64,000 bases of DNA, from contig JACVVK020000035.1 of assembly GCA_018292915.2 (NCBI GenBank), positions 2,508,501 through 2,572,500 of the forward strand, written 5' to 3'. How positions within the stretch are numbered: position 1 is the stretch's first letter; each line of letters starts with the position of its first letter. Shown here in pieces: positions 30,984-41,893 of the stretch. This stretch comes from Batillaria attramentaria (taxonomy: Eukaryota > Mollusca > Gastropoda > Batillariidae). The notes under the pieces are model-generated. The model saw nothing but the letters and a program-made list of their open reading frames with translations. It was not told the origin of the DNA and did no database searches. Both the position numbers and the translations under genes were made by a program.

Positions 30984-33527
30984 CCACTTTTAAGTATCCC
31001 GCCACATGGCCACCCACACTCCGACGTGGAAGTATATCACCTCTTTCACAAGAGGTTAAAAGCTGTTACGCTAGGATCTAACGGGATGGGTGGTTGGTTG
31101 AAGGTTTGACGTCATTTTTATTTGCACCACGTACGGATGACGTCAAAGAGGCGGACGCGGATATCACTGGTGTAGTTCACGAGACCGAGTACAGTTTTTG
31201 ACCTGGGGGGGGGGGGGGGGGGTCATTTGTTCAGACCAGGGCCCGCATGTAAAAGTCGGGGTTAGGGAGTTTAGCCCCGGGTTAGAGTCTAACCTCAACC
31301 TAAACTAACTCTAGGGTTAAATTTTCTGTTGTTTTTCAGAAAGCGGGTCCATTCTAGCAAGGTGCCAATGCCGCTATAGAAGGATTTTTGTCTTTCTTTC
31401 TTCGATTCCTTTTTTATTTAATTTTGTTTTGGGGTTTCTTTTGTCCTAGTCTGGGTTAGGTCCGTAGCCGTGGGTTAAGTTAACCTCGAGTCTTACAGAC
31501 GGGCCCAGATAGCTTATAAACGTCAGCTCTGCTGGGCCCCTATGTAAAAGTCGACGTTAATTTAACCCATGGCTACGGGCCTAACCCAGACTAGGACAAA
31601 AGAAACCCAAAAGCAAAATTAAATACAGAAGGAACAGAAGAAAGGAAGAACAAAATCCTTCTTTAACGGTTTAGGCACCTTGCTGGAATGGGCCCGCTTC
31701 TTGATTTAAATATATAAAAAAAAAACCTAGAGCTAGTTTAGTTCGAGGCGGCTAGACTCTAACCCAGGGCTAAAAGCCCTAACCTCGACTTTGACATACG
31801 GGCCCTGTTTTTGTTAACACATTTCGTACCGCGCTCGAGTATCCCACGTGTTTTACCCTTTTTTTCGGTTTTGGCCCTGTATGTGAAAATCAAGCAAGAT
31901 TAACGGATCCTTAACGGCTATTTGCAGCAACCACGAGTACGTTCGAAGTGTGATACTCCTACTTAGCCAAATTCAAATCCATGCGGACATTGAATTGATC
32001 ATGATTATTTTAGTAAGGCCACTAGTGCACAACCCAAATCTTACTCGGTAGGAATTAAGTTACACTGTGCTATATACTTCTAGTTGTTAAATTGCTCATC
32101 CAGAATTTCACCAAAGACTTTGAAACCAGAAAGAGACTGTACATGTTCTTTGATTTCCTTGCCGTTTTGTCTCTCTAACTACTGACAGGGTGTTCCTTTT
32201 CAACGAGTTTTTGTCTGAAGCCGAGTGTGACGGACTGAGGCGTGTGCATGACAAGCACGTGCAGGACACGTCACTTCCGCCACTCCTCTGTTTCGACTCC
32301 TTGACGACGCTGCGCAAACACCTGCAGGAGGTCAACAGGAATGTCAAGGTCACCCCGAATGACTTCATCAAAGGTGGCGATTGTTTTTTCGTTTCAAAAT
32401 GTGTGCGCTAATAGAACTTCCACCAGTTAATATCAATAAGAATAATTGATTGATCTGTAGCTGTATGTTCCGATGCCGTCACTCGCTCGCTCAGTCTTTA
32501 CATCTTGTATTCCACCGCAAACACCATTTAGAGAACATAATTGGTTTTTCTTTTCTCTTCTTATATTATTTGTTCTTTGTATCCTACTCGTTGTACGTGG
32601 TGTATGTTTGAAATATTGTCTCCGCCATAACTCGTCTTTTTCTCATGGACACTTGACATAAGCTTATAGCTTGTTGTGTCCCACGATAGTAGAGTATGTA
32701 TGGTTCTTGTATATGGAAACAAACAAAATAAAACAGTTTAAAACAATATCAATAATAATGTAAGTCAGATCAGATTTTACTTGACGGTTAGCAACACTGA
32801 GTTTGTTTTGAACGTATATGTTGGTCTACCGGTATGTTTTGAGGGACCACGTCATTTTTCAACCACGCGGGTTATTTCAAATACAACAACAACAACAAAA
32901 AATGTCCTTGTCGTGATTCGAAACCAATACCTTCTATCTTCTAGTCCAGCACTTAATCTGTTAAACCACCCGACTCCGTAATCAGTGGGGAGAAAAAAAA
33001 GATAATTATGCCCGCGTTCCTCTATTCCATTGTCCTGTCTGTTATGACCACCAGGCACACGATGTGTGAACGCTACTTTCTCCAAGACTTTGAGTAACTG
33101 GTTGTATGGGAACTGGAGTTACAGTACGGCCTTCTACCCGGGCGAGTCCAGATTCTCCACCATCTTCGAGGCGCGTGTGCAGCAGGCCATGGGGCTGGAC
33201 CCACGTAACGGCGGCAAGTTCCAGATCACGTCCTACCCGACCGGAAAAGGTCAGCGCCCGTGGTGGGTGGGTGGGGTGGGGTGGGTGTTTGGGAGATGAA
33301 CGTCCTTTTCCCATACGTATGGGTGATACCAAAGACGGGGCAATGAGGAAAAGGCCAGCGCAAATATTTGGCCCCAGCCGGGATTGGAACTCACGACCCG
33401 AGCATTGAATGTCCAAAGCTCTACCATTCGGCCACCCCGGCTCCCCCAGCACCCGTGGTAGAGCTGTTGTTAAGGTGTACCGACGATACGTGCTCATATC
33501 TCTTCCCTACCTCTCACAGACATACAA

Positions 33528-33574
<47 letters not shown>

Positions 33575-35708
33575 CTAGACATTCAAGTCTGTCCTGTGTC
33601 TTGGCAAAGTTTGCGTTGATGTGGGATGTTAGGGGAAGGTGGAGGGGAAGTGGGGGGTTGAGGGAGGGTGGCTGGTACATTGTTTAGGTAGTTGGCGCTG
33701 TTTTTCCATCACGTAAGGGTGACATGAAAGACAACAACCGGTAATCGAACTCACGACGCGGGCATTGCAAGTCCAGAGCAATACCAGCTCAGCTATCCCA
33801 TGAAATGTTAAAGTTTGCCATAGCATACCCTGTATTCCACAGTATTTGCAGTAAAGCGTCAAACCTTTTCTTCAACTCTGGTCTTTCGATCCCACGGGAC
33901 TGAAAAAAAAAAAAAAAAAAGAAAGACTTGAAGTCATGACTATGTTTGTCTAATTAAGCATATTGAGTAGGACTTCGTAAGGAGGACTTCAGTCGTTGAG
34001 AAACGTAACCCATAATACAAGTTACATCAGTGTAAATTAGGCACGTTAGGGGCAGTATTAGCTAATCGCAGCACGTTAGCCGCTTGTGGCCTCTGCCGTA
34101 GGAACCTAATTTACATGTAAATGGGTTACGCTGATCAGTGAAGTCATCCTTATGAATCCCTACTAAATATCCCTATTTAAGTTTAACACGAATGTGGTCT
34201 GCGTGGTCGTAGCCTACAAGGCCCACACGGACTGCGTGCTGGACGGTACTGACGAGAGGGACCGCGTGGCAACGGTTCTCGTCTATCTTGATGACGTCGA
34301 CGACGGAGGCGAGACTAAGTTCCCAGGTAATGAGGCGTATAGTGTCCTTCAACAATGCATGCGAACGTCCTACTTGACTATCAGTCTGTTGCACCACCCT
34401 CCGTGTCTTTTTCCCGGTAAAAGTCGAACGGGTGCTTTAGTAAGAGCACAGTTAGCAGGAGACATCGTCCACTCTCTTCTGTGCCGCTGCCAGCTGTGAC
34501 GCTTAATTAATTATGCGTAAACACCGCCACCAAGCGGAATACAAGGAAACCCACAGCGGTTCCAGGGCAGACGAGAAAGTAAGACGGTAACACCAAACAT
34601 TTGGTGTTACCGTCTTATTTTAAGTTTCACTTGAATTTCGCGAATATTGACATTTACTACAATGCTACCACAGAGGGAATTCTGGTCTTTTCATTGACTG
34701 TGTTGACTGATTAATGTGCAGAACTGGGCATATGGGTGAAGCCGCGTAAAGGGAGAGCACTGGTGTGGAACAACATGAGCCCTGAAGGTCGATGTGAACC
34801 ACACTCACTACACGTGGCCTCTAAAGTCAACTCGGGATCTAAGTACATCCTCATCCGATGGTCAGTACACCGTGAATTTAGGCGATTAAGATATTTCCCG
34901 TAGTGTCCATTGCGGCTGCAGGCATCAGAGTACTCGCCCCCCCCCCCCCTCCCCGCACCGGCGGCCAGTGCACAAAGCATGGAGCAGGACTGCTTCTCAC
35001 TGATCCTTTTCTGGCTGGGGAACTGCTGAGGAAAAACACTTGAAAAACAAAACAACAACAACAACAACAACAAAACTGACGGAAACCTAGGCTGCGGTGC
35101 AGAGGCAGTCACGTCAGTGCACTGTTGGGGGAGCTGCCACAGAGCCAATTCCCCAGTTGAAAAATAAACATGTTGAAAGGCATTTAGTAGCCTCTCCTGG
35201 CACCCAAAAGTAAAATACTGCCTTGGTACCGACATGCACGTCTTCAAAAAAGAAGTTAGACTGTCCCCTACGGCATTACATGTATCATAAGACATGACTG
35301 TGTGTGTTGGCAATCTTTTTTCCTTCTCCGGCTTTTGACGTTTTTTTTTTTCGGCTGAAACTTAGAGCTTTGAAAAGATAGGATATTTGGCTGAATATTG
35401 CCAGATAGCTGAAAATTCCCCAGCCTGATAGTGATCTCTGTGTAACAGAGGTTAACCAGAGACCTGGCCGGTTCAAATCCCAGGTGTGTCTCACCGGATC
35501 TTTCTTATTCATTGGCTCCAACATGGAAAAAGGGGGGGGGGGTGGGGGGAGAGAGCAGGTGTGTGTGTGTGTTTGTGTGAGGGGAGGGGGGGAGGGGGGC
35601 GGGGGGAAAACGGGTCCGGAGCTGGAGGTGTGTGTGTGTTAAGATGAGAGTGGGGGTTGGGGGTTGAGGGGCAGAGAAGGGGTGTGTGTGTGTTTGTGTG
35701 TGTGTGTT

Positions 35709-35739
<31 letters not shown>

Positions 35740-35999
35740 GAGGCGGTGTGGGGGGGGGGGGATTTCTCAGCACCCGAAATACCGTGGCTCGCCCTTCTCG
35801 AATGTTCCATCGCAGGTACTACTACAAGAGCTTCTACTCACTGGGCAAGCGGCCACCAGAACCTTCCCTCCCTGTCCGTGCAGAAGGGACCCCCCGGGTC
35901 TCGTGCGACGACTACGACAACGGCAGCTGCCGCTGGTACGACGAGTGGAACAACGACCACTTGTTGGAGTACGAGTTACAAAAATACACGCTCATCTAA
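28810..35999 (+). CDS. type II membrane 2OG-Fe(II) dioxygenase, prolyl 4-hydroxylase-like (6 coding exons)
   Basis: Coding exons 28810-30035, 32189-32373, 33055-33249, 34213-34326, 34722-34860 and 35816-35999 join with GT/AG sites and matching phases into 680 residues. The basic N terminus (PRRRLPQRR) and hydrophobic segment 43-64 predict a type II anchor, with the enzyme in the secretory lumen. Residues ~70-400 are acidic (E-rich clusters at ~180-220) then Ser/Lys-rich, probably disordered. Residues ~409-680 form the oxygenase: H540-T-D542 and H604 are the iron ligands, and K614, ten residues after H604, is the 2-oxoglutarate contact, as in collagen prolyl 4-hydroxylases. The substrate is not deducible. 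The ATG at 28810 follows an acceptor (TGCTTCTCAG), so a 5'UTR exon lies upstream. It could be a P4HTM-like or an invertebrate-specific branch; no EF-hand is visible. Confidence 0.88.
30323..30792. mobile_element. 470-bp TIR element (hAT-like ends) full of G-runs
   Basis: Perfect 14-bp terminal inverted repeats, CAGGGGCGCCGGAA and its complement, at 30323-30336 and 30779-30792. CTCAT flanks both sides (30318-30322 and 30793-30797). The interior carries three long G-runs, one of 52 Gs at 30490-30541, plus CCCCCC/GGGGGG mirror segments. CAGGG ends are common in hAT elements, but a hAT duplication should be 8 bp and only 5 match, so the superfamily is uncertain. It sits in the first coding intron of the hydroxylase gene. 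Confidence 0.72.
30490..30541 (+). repeat. 52-base poly-G run
   Basis: Uninterrupted Gs. Strong G-quadruplex potential and a likely assembly/length-uncertain site. Confidence 0.95.
30947..30982. repeat. (GT)n microsatellite
   Basis: About 18 GT units in the first coding intron of the hydroxylase gene. Confidence 0.95.
31087..31202 (-). mobile_element. degenerate SINE remnant
   Basis: Retains the first family's body order (GGTTTGACGTCATTTTTAT, CACCACGTACGGATGA, GTCAAAGAGGCGG) but has lost a readable tRNA head. An 18-base G-run follows at 31205-31222. Confidence 0.6.
31239..31506 (+). mobile_element. GGGCCC-terminated MITE, copy A
   Basis: A 268-bp element bounded by GGGCCC at both ends, with imperfect terminal inverted repeats (GGGCCCGCATGTAAAAGTCG and the complement of AGTCTTACAGACGGGCCC). 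It is nearly the reverse complement of copy B, 27 bases away. No ORF. Confidence 0.8.
31534..31805 (-). mobile_element. GGGCCC-terminated MITE, copy B (inverted)
   Basis: 272 bp, inverted relative to copy A. Shared landmarks include CTAACCCAGACTAGGACAAA, GGCACCTTGCTGGAATGG and CTAGAGCTAGTTTAG. Both copies lie in the first coding intron of the hydroxylase gene. A weaker half-end (GCCCTGTATGTGAAAATC) appears near 31874. Confidence 0.8.
32189..32373 (+). CDS. P4H-like gene, coding exon 2
   Basis: Acceptor ACTACTGACAG; completes R409 and encodes VFLFNEFLSEAECDGLRRVH onward, the start of the oxygenase domain (an 'L-x-EAEC' opening helix as in prolyl 4-hydroxylases). Ends ATCAAAG|GTGGCG in phase 1. 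Confidence 0.87.
32825..32995 (-). mobile_element. degenerate SINE remnant
   Basis: Recognisable as ACCACGTCATTTTTCAACCA and a reverse-complement B box (TGATTCGAAACC) in family-1 order, with CAA repeats inserted between. Heavily mutated. Confidence 0.5.
33055..33249 (+). CDS. P4H-like gene, coding exon 3
   Basis: Encodes GTRCVNATFSKTLSNWLYGN through GGKFQITSYPTGK, the first core beta-strands of the dioxygenase. It carries NAT and NWS glycosylation sequons, consistent with a luminal domain. Phase 1 in and out; donor AAAAG|GTCAGC. Confidence 0.87.
33265..33446 (-). mobile_element. SINE copy in intron 3, 15 bp past the splice donor
   Basis: A family-1 SINE in antisense orientation to the gene, flanked by CAGC(G/A)CCCGTGGT at 33252-33264 and 33447-33459 (13 bp, one mismatch). 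The duplication starts two bases after the donor GT. Confidence 0.85.
33530..33570. repeat. (CA)n microsatellite
   Basis: About 20 CA units in intron 3 of the hydroxylase gene. Confidence 0.95.
33690..33805 (-). mobile_element. degenerate SINE copy
   Basis: Has TTTTTCCATCACGTAAGGGT, then TGAAAGACAAC and a B-box complement (GGTAATCGAACTCACGAC), with part of the body deleted. Confidence 0.65.
33967..34163. mobile_element. ~197-bp foldback MITE in intron 3
   Basis: The left arm GTAGGACTTCGTAAGGAGGA...GTAACCC...GTGTAAATTAGG is matched by an inverted right arm ending CATCCTTATGAATCCCTAC, about 75 bases per arm with mismatches. The loop is about 45 bases. It ends 49 bases before exon 4 of the hydroxylase gene. 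A target duplication was not clear. Confidence 0.72.
34213..34326 (+). CDS. P4H-like gene, coding exon 4 (iron-binding HxD)
   Basis: Encodes AYKAHTDCVLDGTDERDRVA then TVLVYLDDVDDGGETKFPG. H540 and D542 are the proximal iron ligands, and the VYLDDV...GGET strand is typical of prolyl 4-hydroxylases. The acceptor GTCGTAG was chosen because it alone keeps phase 1; the AG eight bases later would break the frame. Confidence 0.87.
34580..34617. repeat. perfect 18-bp-arm hairpin in intron 4
   Basis: TAAGACGGTAACACCAAA and its exact complement, separated by CA. Too short for a typical animal pre-microRNA. Confidence 0.92.
34722..34860 (+). CDS. P4H-like gene, coding exon 5 (distal His and Lys)
   Basis: Encodes ELGIWVKPRKGRALVWNNM, SPEGRCEPHSLHVASKV and NSGSKYILIRW. 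H604 is the third iron ligand and K614 binds the 2-oxoglutarate carboxylate. Phase 1 in, phase 2 out; the donor is CGATG|GTCAGT. Confidence 0.88.
35403..35515 (-). mobile_element. possible tRNA-derived SINE fragment
   Basis: CCGGTTCAAATCCCAGG fits a B box on the plus strand, near a weak TAGCTGAAAATTCC A-box candidate. The element strand is uncertain and no body match to the other families was seen. Confidence 0.3.
35540..35762 (+). repeat. G/GT-rich low-complexity tract ahead of the last hydroxylase exon
   Basis: Alternating GT microsatellites and G-runs (GGGGGGG, GTGTGTTTGTGT, GCGCGCGC) fill the intron up to about 55 bases before the exon 6 acceptor. Confidence 0.92.
35816..35999 (+). CDS. 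P4H-like gene, last coding exon
   Basis: Acceptor TTCCATCGCAG; completes W620 and encodes YYYKSFYSLGKRPPEPSLPV to a C-terminal acidic/aromatic tail DDYDNGSCRWYDEWNNDHLL...YTLI and TAA. No KDEL-type retrieval signal is present. Confidence 0.87.
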
Positions 36000-37649
36000 A
36001 GCTGCTGTTACACTTGTATTTAAAACCTGTGTACGCGCACGCTGATCTAACGCTGCTGTTTCATGTGATATTTAAAGGGGTAATGCTAACATTTTTATGC
36101 ACACCGGCAGATCGTCAGTTCTGGGCTGTTTTGTGGTGTTTATCATCACACCACATACACACCTGGACAGTGACACTCTGCGTCTGTAATGTTGGCACTG
36201 AGCCAACAGACGCGTACTCGATGACGCGACGACCGTGACTGCAGTGAGCGCGCCAGTAGTGTAACAACAGTCGTAGAATTTGAATATACTTCTTGCGCGA
36301 AGTTTAAACAACACTGAATCGCATTAAGAGCTGTACTAATCATCAAGAGTATTTCGAGCGTGCAGGCGCACTCATGATCGAAACTATTCCATGGCTTACC
36401 TCTGTGGACCTGTCTGGTATGCAACAACGTTGTGGAAACATTTTCTTTGGATGCGCTTAACTTGTTGCTTCAAAACAATCGCAGATAGTCAAAACTAACA
36501 CAACCGACCAGCGTGAATCCTGGCATCACGGTAATACTACCCCATGGCTAGTAGTACAAAGCGAAGCCAAAAAAATAAAAGGTTTCTGCGTCTGATGCAC
36601 TTAGATAATGCCAAAACACACCAAATTAAACAGATTTTAGTCCAAAAACTCCCCCCAGCCCCCCCCCCCCCCCCAAAAAAAAAGGTTTCCACGTGTGAAG
36701 CACGTAAGATGGTAAGATGATGCCAAAACACACCAAACTGGTGGGGAGCATGCCCCCGTACACCGTTAGCTTGGCGGATCAGCGCGCTCGTGGGTTTGTC
36801 ACTTCGTCACTTACTGCTACACACATTTCCTCTTTTTGATCATGGACCGTTCAAGTTCTGTCAAATGGATCATCCCTCTCAAACAGCTTTAAAGCTTCCT
36901 AAGTGACTCAACGCGTGTACAGTTATTTGAAAGTTTGGTCGTTGTCCTTCTGTTCCACTGATACTCACAGATTTGACTGTAGCTTTGTTAGGTGTTGCCA
37001 AATTGTGTATACTGAGCAAGTCGCGTTGCTGTTTCTACGCTCCAAGGTTCACAGTTGTTCTACTGTTACAAATGCAAAAACCGACTAATTCTGCTATTGA
37101 ACGCTGGAAAATTGGTCGTACTTCTCCTGTTAAATCCTCGAAATACTGATTTCTGCTGTATACAAGCTACGAAAAATGACCGTAGTTGCATGCTAAAACA
37201 TTTGCTGTTTTTCTGTCACACAATAGCGACCCCACCCCACCAATTTTACTGATACATACTCAAAATTAACTGCTGTAACAGGCTAAGAAAATATTCGTGC
37301 TAAAGAATTGACCCTAGAACCCCCCCCCCCCCCCCCCCAAAAAAAGCCAGTGGCAATTTGCAAAGTGCTGACGGGATGTTTTTGTCATCCTGGCACTGGA
37401 GACACGTGACAGCCGACTGACATGATCTTGCTGCCGAAAGCAATGCAGCGTCAACCATTTCCTATTTCTCCAGCATTGATCTCACAATGTGTTGCATGAT
37501 GTACAGAGTTGTTTCCTCGTAAAAAAAATAAAAAGCGGAAAAGTGCCACAGAGTATGTCGACCCTTTACTTTGTTGCCGTCTCTCTCTCAGCCACACACA
37601 CACACACACACAGTGGAAATTCAACACGGAGTTCATACAAAAGATAAAT
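36000..37649. other. intergenic between convergent genes
   Basis: Contains the hydroxylase 3'UTR (end undefined; an AATAAA at 36574-36579 is possible), an unclassified repeat at 36600-36840 related to 26090-26430, C-runs at 36659-36674 and 37321-37338, and otherwise A/T-rich sequence. No exon seen. Confidence 0.45.
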
Positions 37650-39479
37650 TTTATTCCTACTGTTCGTCAGTGCAGACTGCAGGTGCTTGTGGTCATGATG
37701 CTGTGCGCACACACAGCACACGGACAGTCGCCATTTTGTGCCCTAGTTACACGCGTGACGAATCACGCGTACATCTGTATCACTTCTGTACCCATCACAA
37801 GTGGAATAGTCGTACACATCTCAGTCTGTACGTCAGTCTTTTGAATGTGTCGAGTCAGTCTCGTGTCTGAGCACTTCCGGACCAAATCCTATCTCAGCAG
37901 CATCTGCCGCAAAGAACGCCTTCCTTCCTGTCGGTCGTCACAACCCCAAATCCAAACCAAGGCCACGCCCAAGTTGCTGGAAACAACGCAAAACCGACCT
38001 CCGTTTCACCTTAGCTCAGAAACACACACAGACACTGTGTCTATGCATGTCTCTGCTTAGCTGTGAGGATCATTGCAAAGCTCAGTTTTGTCTTGCTTCC
38101 CCCAAACTGGGAACAACTCAAACAAAGCAAGATTGCAAAAGAGGAAAAAAAAAACAAAAAAATCAACTCTACACAAAATCATCACAGGTTGTTCCCTGGC
38201 TAGCCGGATGCGGGCAACAAACACCAGGCTGCACACCTGTCAAGCGCAGCATGCCCACAATCAAAAGCTCACGACAAAGGAGCCAAGTCTGAAACACACT
38301 CGTCCTCATTACAAAGTAAGACAAGAGAAGAGTAACCAACGTGATTAGGTCATTGTTTACCAATATGGCCAGGCAATCTGTAAATACCAACCATCTTTCT
38401 CCCCCCCCCCCCCCCCCAGCCCTGGACACTCCCCAAAAGTTGGGTTAATCAGTCAAGGGTTACGTTAAGACCTGAGGCTAGACCCACCTGATAAAGGTGT
38501 GTCTCTGTCAGCTAAACTACAAAGCAAGTTTCTCATCCATGTAAGACTGAGGGATACCCGTGCAAAAGACCGAACATCAAGTCAGCCCTGTCCAAAGCTG
38601 ATGATGCTCTATCACACTTTAGTCCTGCAAAGGTATCCCTCACAGGGCTGTTGTACAACCGTGTCCAGTGAGCGAGACCGTTGGTTACTCTTCCTTATTT
38701 ACTCTGAGGAACACAAACAAGATGCCACCGTTAAGGAACAGCGCTGCACATCAGAACAGTCAGAACTTTCAACTCTAAAACAACAAGTGAAAACAGTAGC
38801 ATTTCAATAAAACAGTTTCTGACATTTCTGTACAGATCCCCTTTCGAACACAGCAAATGGAAGCGAAACGGGACACTCTCCCAAACCAACGCCAGGGAAC
38901 GAGTGTCCGCTATGCTACAGAAACAATCAATAATCAACGAGTAAGAAAAAAAAATTGTGCGAAACAAATAGATCTGATGAGAACACAACAAAGTAAATTG
39001 TAACGTAAAACTCAGACGCCATTTGTGAACAGCGATACACGCGGTGTGTACCTTTTTCATAACACTGTGCATGCAAGCCATACCAACAAAGATGCACACG
39101 TTTCAACTGACTTGTACAATTATACATCTGAACAGGATCAAAGCATCAATATAATAATAATCAAGACGACGTGAAAACACGTAACTGCAATAAAAGACAT
39201 CTTTGTTCAATCTCTGCACCTCTCACCCTAGAGAGGTATTTGTTTCATGAAAGAGGAATGGAAGAAATCTATTGTCAACTGGCGAAAGGACGTAAGAGCC
39301 ATGGATTTGACAAGCACTCAGCTCCCCCTGCCATCTGACGGCAGAAGTGTTGCACCATACTCTGTCATGCAGAGGAAATATTTTCCGTGGTTACGGCTAC
39401 ATATGAAACAAACGCTCAAGTTTTGCAAACCAAGCCCTTCCTACAGCACACAAAGAGAAAGACAGGAGGAGGGGGGGGG

Positions 39480-39520
39480 GTGTTTTAGAGTTTTACGTCT
39501 TTTTCCACCACGTAAGGGAG
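39480..39520 (-). mobile_element. SINE scrap (body only)
   Basis: AGTTTTACGTCTTTTTCCAC and CACGTAAGGG match the family-1 body; both ends are missing. Confidence 0.5.
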
Positions 39521-41835
39521 AGAGGGAGGGAGAGAGTGTATGAAAAAGGAAAGTGCAAGAACATGTGCTTACAAAACTGTAGGGGAAACGGTGACTAAAC
39601 TCAAAGGAATTCTCCTGAAAGCTGAAACAGCATGAGAGTGGACATACACACTGTACACAGGACGATCAGCTGCCTTAGTGTTTCTCTTTCAGTCTTTTAA
39701 AGCGTCACTTTGCACCGAGGGCACCCAAACACCACAAAACACCGTCAGCCATGTTCACCATGTGACGGACACGTGAACAGGTGATAAACACGTGCAGCAC
39801 ACGCACGCAATATTTTGTGCGCTGTTGGAAAACCCGGGTGGTTGTGTATTTTCTTTCCCCAAGCGTGAATAAAGCTGATCAGTTAGAGACAGCAGCTGCG
39901 AGACAGCGGGGCCGGCGAGTGCCCCACCAACCTGAGATTGGAGCATTCAGCTGCTGCAGGTGAGATCGGAACAGGTGTATTGGACGTGCCACCTACTGGA
40001 AATATTCTACTGGTTGTCGCTTCGCCCTCCGGTAGACATGCACTAAACCTACGAGCAAACCTACCGTCAGTTTAACGATGTAATGCTTGTAATGATTTTA
40101 GGACAAAGTTGGCACACAGTTGGGGGTAAGTACAGCGTTTGCCAATGCAAAGTTTGATGATTATGGACAGTGAACTACGTCAGCTAGTAACAACAACAAT
40201 AATACTTATAATAAAAGCAGCAGCGAGGGGCATAGCTGCGCCACTATAAGCAAACATTTGATCAGAAAACAAGTGACTGCACATGTAAGGCAGTTTGTAA
40301 TCCCACCCTTCTCCCAACAGACAGGCCATTAAAATAAATTAACAAAATTACTACAGTGTTTTAAATTAATTTCCCCTATTCCCTGGCGTAAGTGCATACA
40401 GCAGACTAGATTAGCAAGTTATCAAGTACATGTGAATGTATGTAGAGGATAACCTGTAGATTCATTAACCCCAGAGTTGATCATGTTACAATGTGTCTAG
40501 AAATAAGAGCCCACACATACTGGAAATAAAGTTACACACAACACTGCTGAAACATACATAAGCCACTTCAAGCCACCGTGTCTGCAAGCGTATGGCATTA
40601 TTGAAAGATCCCTCCAAACCTTCATCAGCAATCAAAACCGAAGCTCACACATACACATACTGTACAACTGCAACTCCTCTGTACACTTGCAGGCTATCAT
40701 ACTCGCACTCTATGGGGACTGTCACTTGCACACACTGAGCTGTTGAGACACCAAGGTCTCTCTCACTCCAAAGTTGTGTCCCCTGATCACCGTGAGTTTA
40801 GTGCAGGTTCTTGTGCTTTCCCAAACAGCACGCTAACAGAAGTCTTCCTTCTTAGCCCCTACTTGTAGATTACGAAAAGCAGGGATCCCCATCAGAAGAC
40901 AGACAAAAACTACGGGCAAACAGCTTGCACAGCCTTGGGGTCTTTGCATACAACAATAAACACAATTTGAGTTGCTTCATCAAATATGTTTTCACCCAAA
41001 GCTCTGGTACCACTGCTGGATTCAAGAAATTTGCCCCCAGAAAGTGTCATTCACAGCATGCCCAGTCAGGACTTCATACACTGGAAAGGTTTCCCTATAG
41101 CTCAGTGCGTACTGTCTGTCCCACATACAGCTGAGTACAGACGTCATGATGCAGTTTTGTTTCTCCAAAGGCAGAGAGTGTGATGGTGAAAGCAGCAGTA
41201 CACAAGCTGAAGCTTTCAGTCCCCCTCCCTCTGTCAGAGTACGCGTAGTGAAATAAGGCAGTAAACTGGTGTATCACAGACAGTTAGGAACCCCTGCATA
41301 AAGTGCCATTACCTTCAGTCAACAAAATCCCACAATTACCTGCTACTTTATGTTGAAAAAGAATATTTTCCTGTCATATGTACTAATGCAAATGTTTTAA
41401 CAAAAGCAACTGAACACTGCGAACCTTTTGAAAATCTCTGAATTTAGACATTTGAAATAACACGTAGTTTAAAATTAGTTTCCACCCCACCCACCTGGGA
41501 AAAACACGAACCTTTTCATGCCTCGATATATCCATCCAACTAGCACAGATAATGATATACAGGAGCAACTAAATACATGTACTAGCTTAGATAATCATGG
41601 CCCTGGAGTCAACCTGGTCAGGCAATGTTTGGAAATTCTTACTCACACATTTCCATTCACATGTTCACTTACCATACATTACAAAAACAAACAAAAACCC
41701 CAAAACACATGAACATGGAATTCTGAGAGGCAGGGGCTTGGGGGTTAGGGAAGGCTCATATGTCATCTCTGTTCCTTCTCTCTCTCTCTCTCTCTCTCTG
41801 AGACTCGCTCACTTACTCACTCACTCACACACATG

Positions 41836-41893
41836 CAAGGAAGATAGCTTACTGACAGACCTAGCAAGGAAGATAGCTTACTGACAGACCTAT
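41836..41893. repeat. 29-bp tandem duplication
   Basis: GCAAGGAAGATAGCTTACTG followed by ACAGACCT(A) occurs twice in direct succession. Confidence 0.85.
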
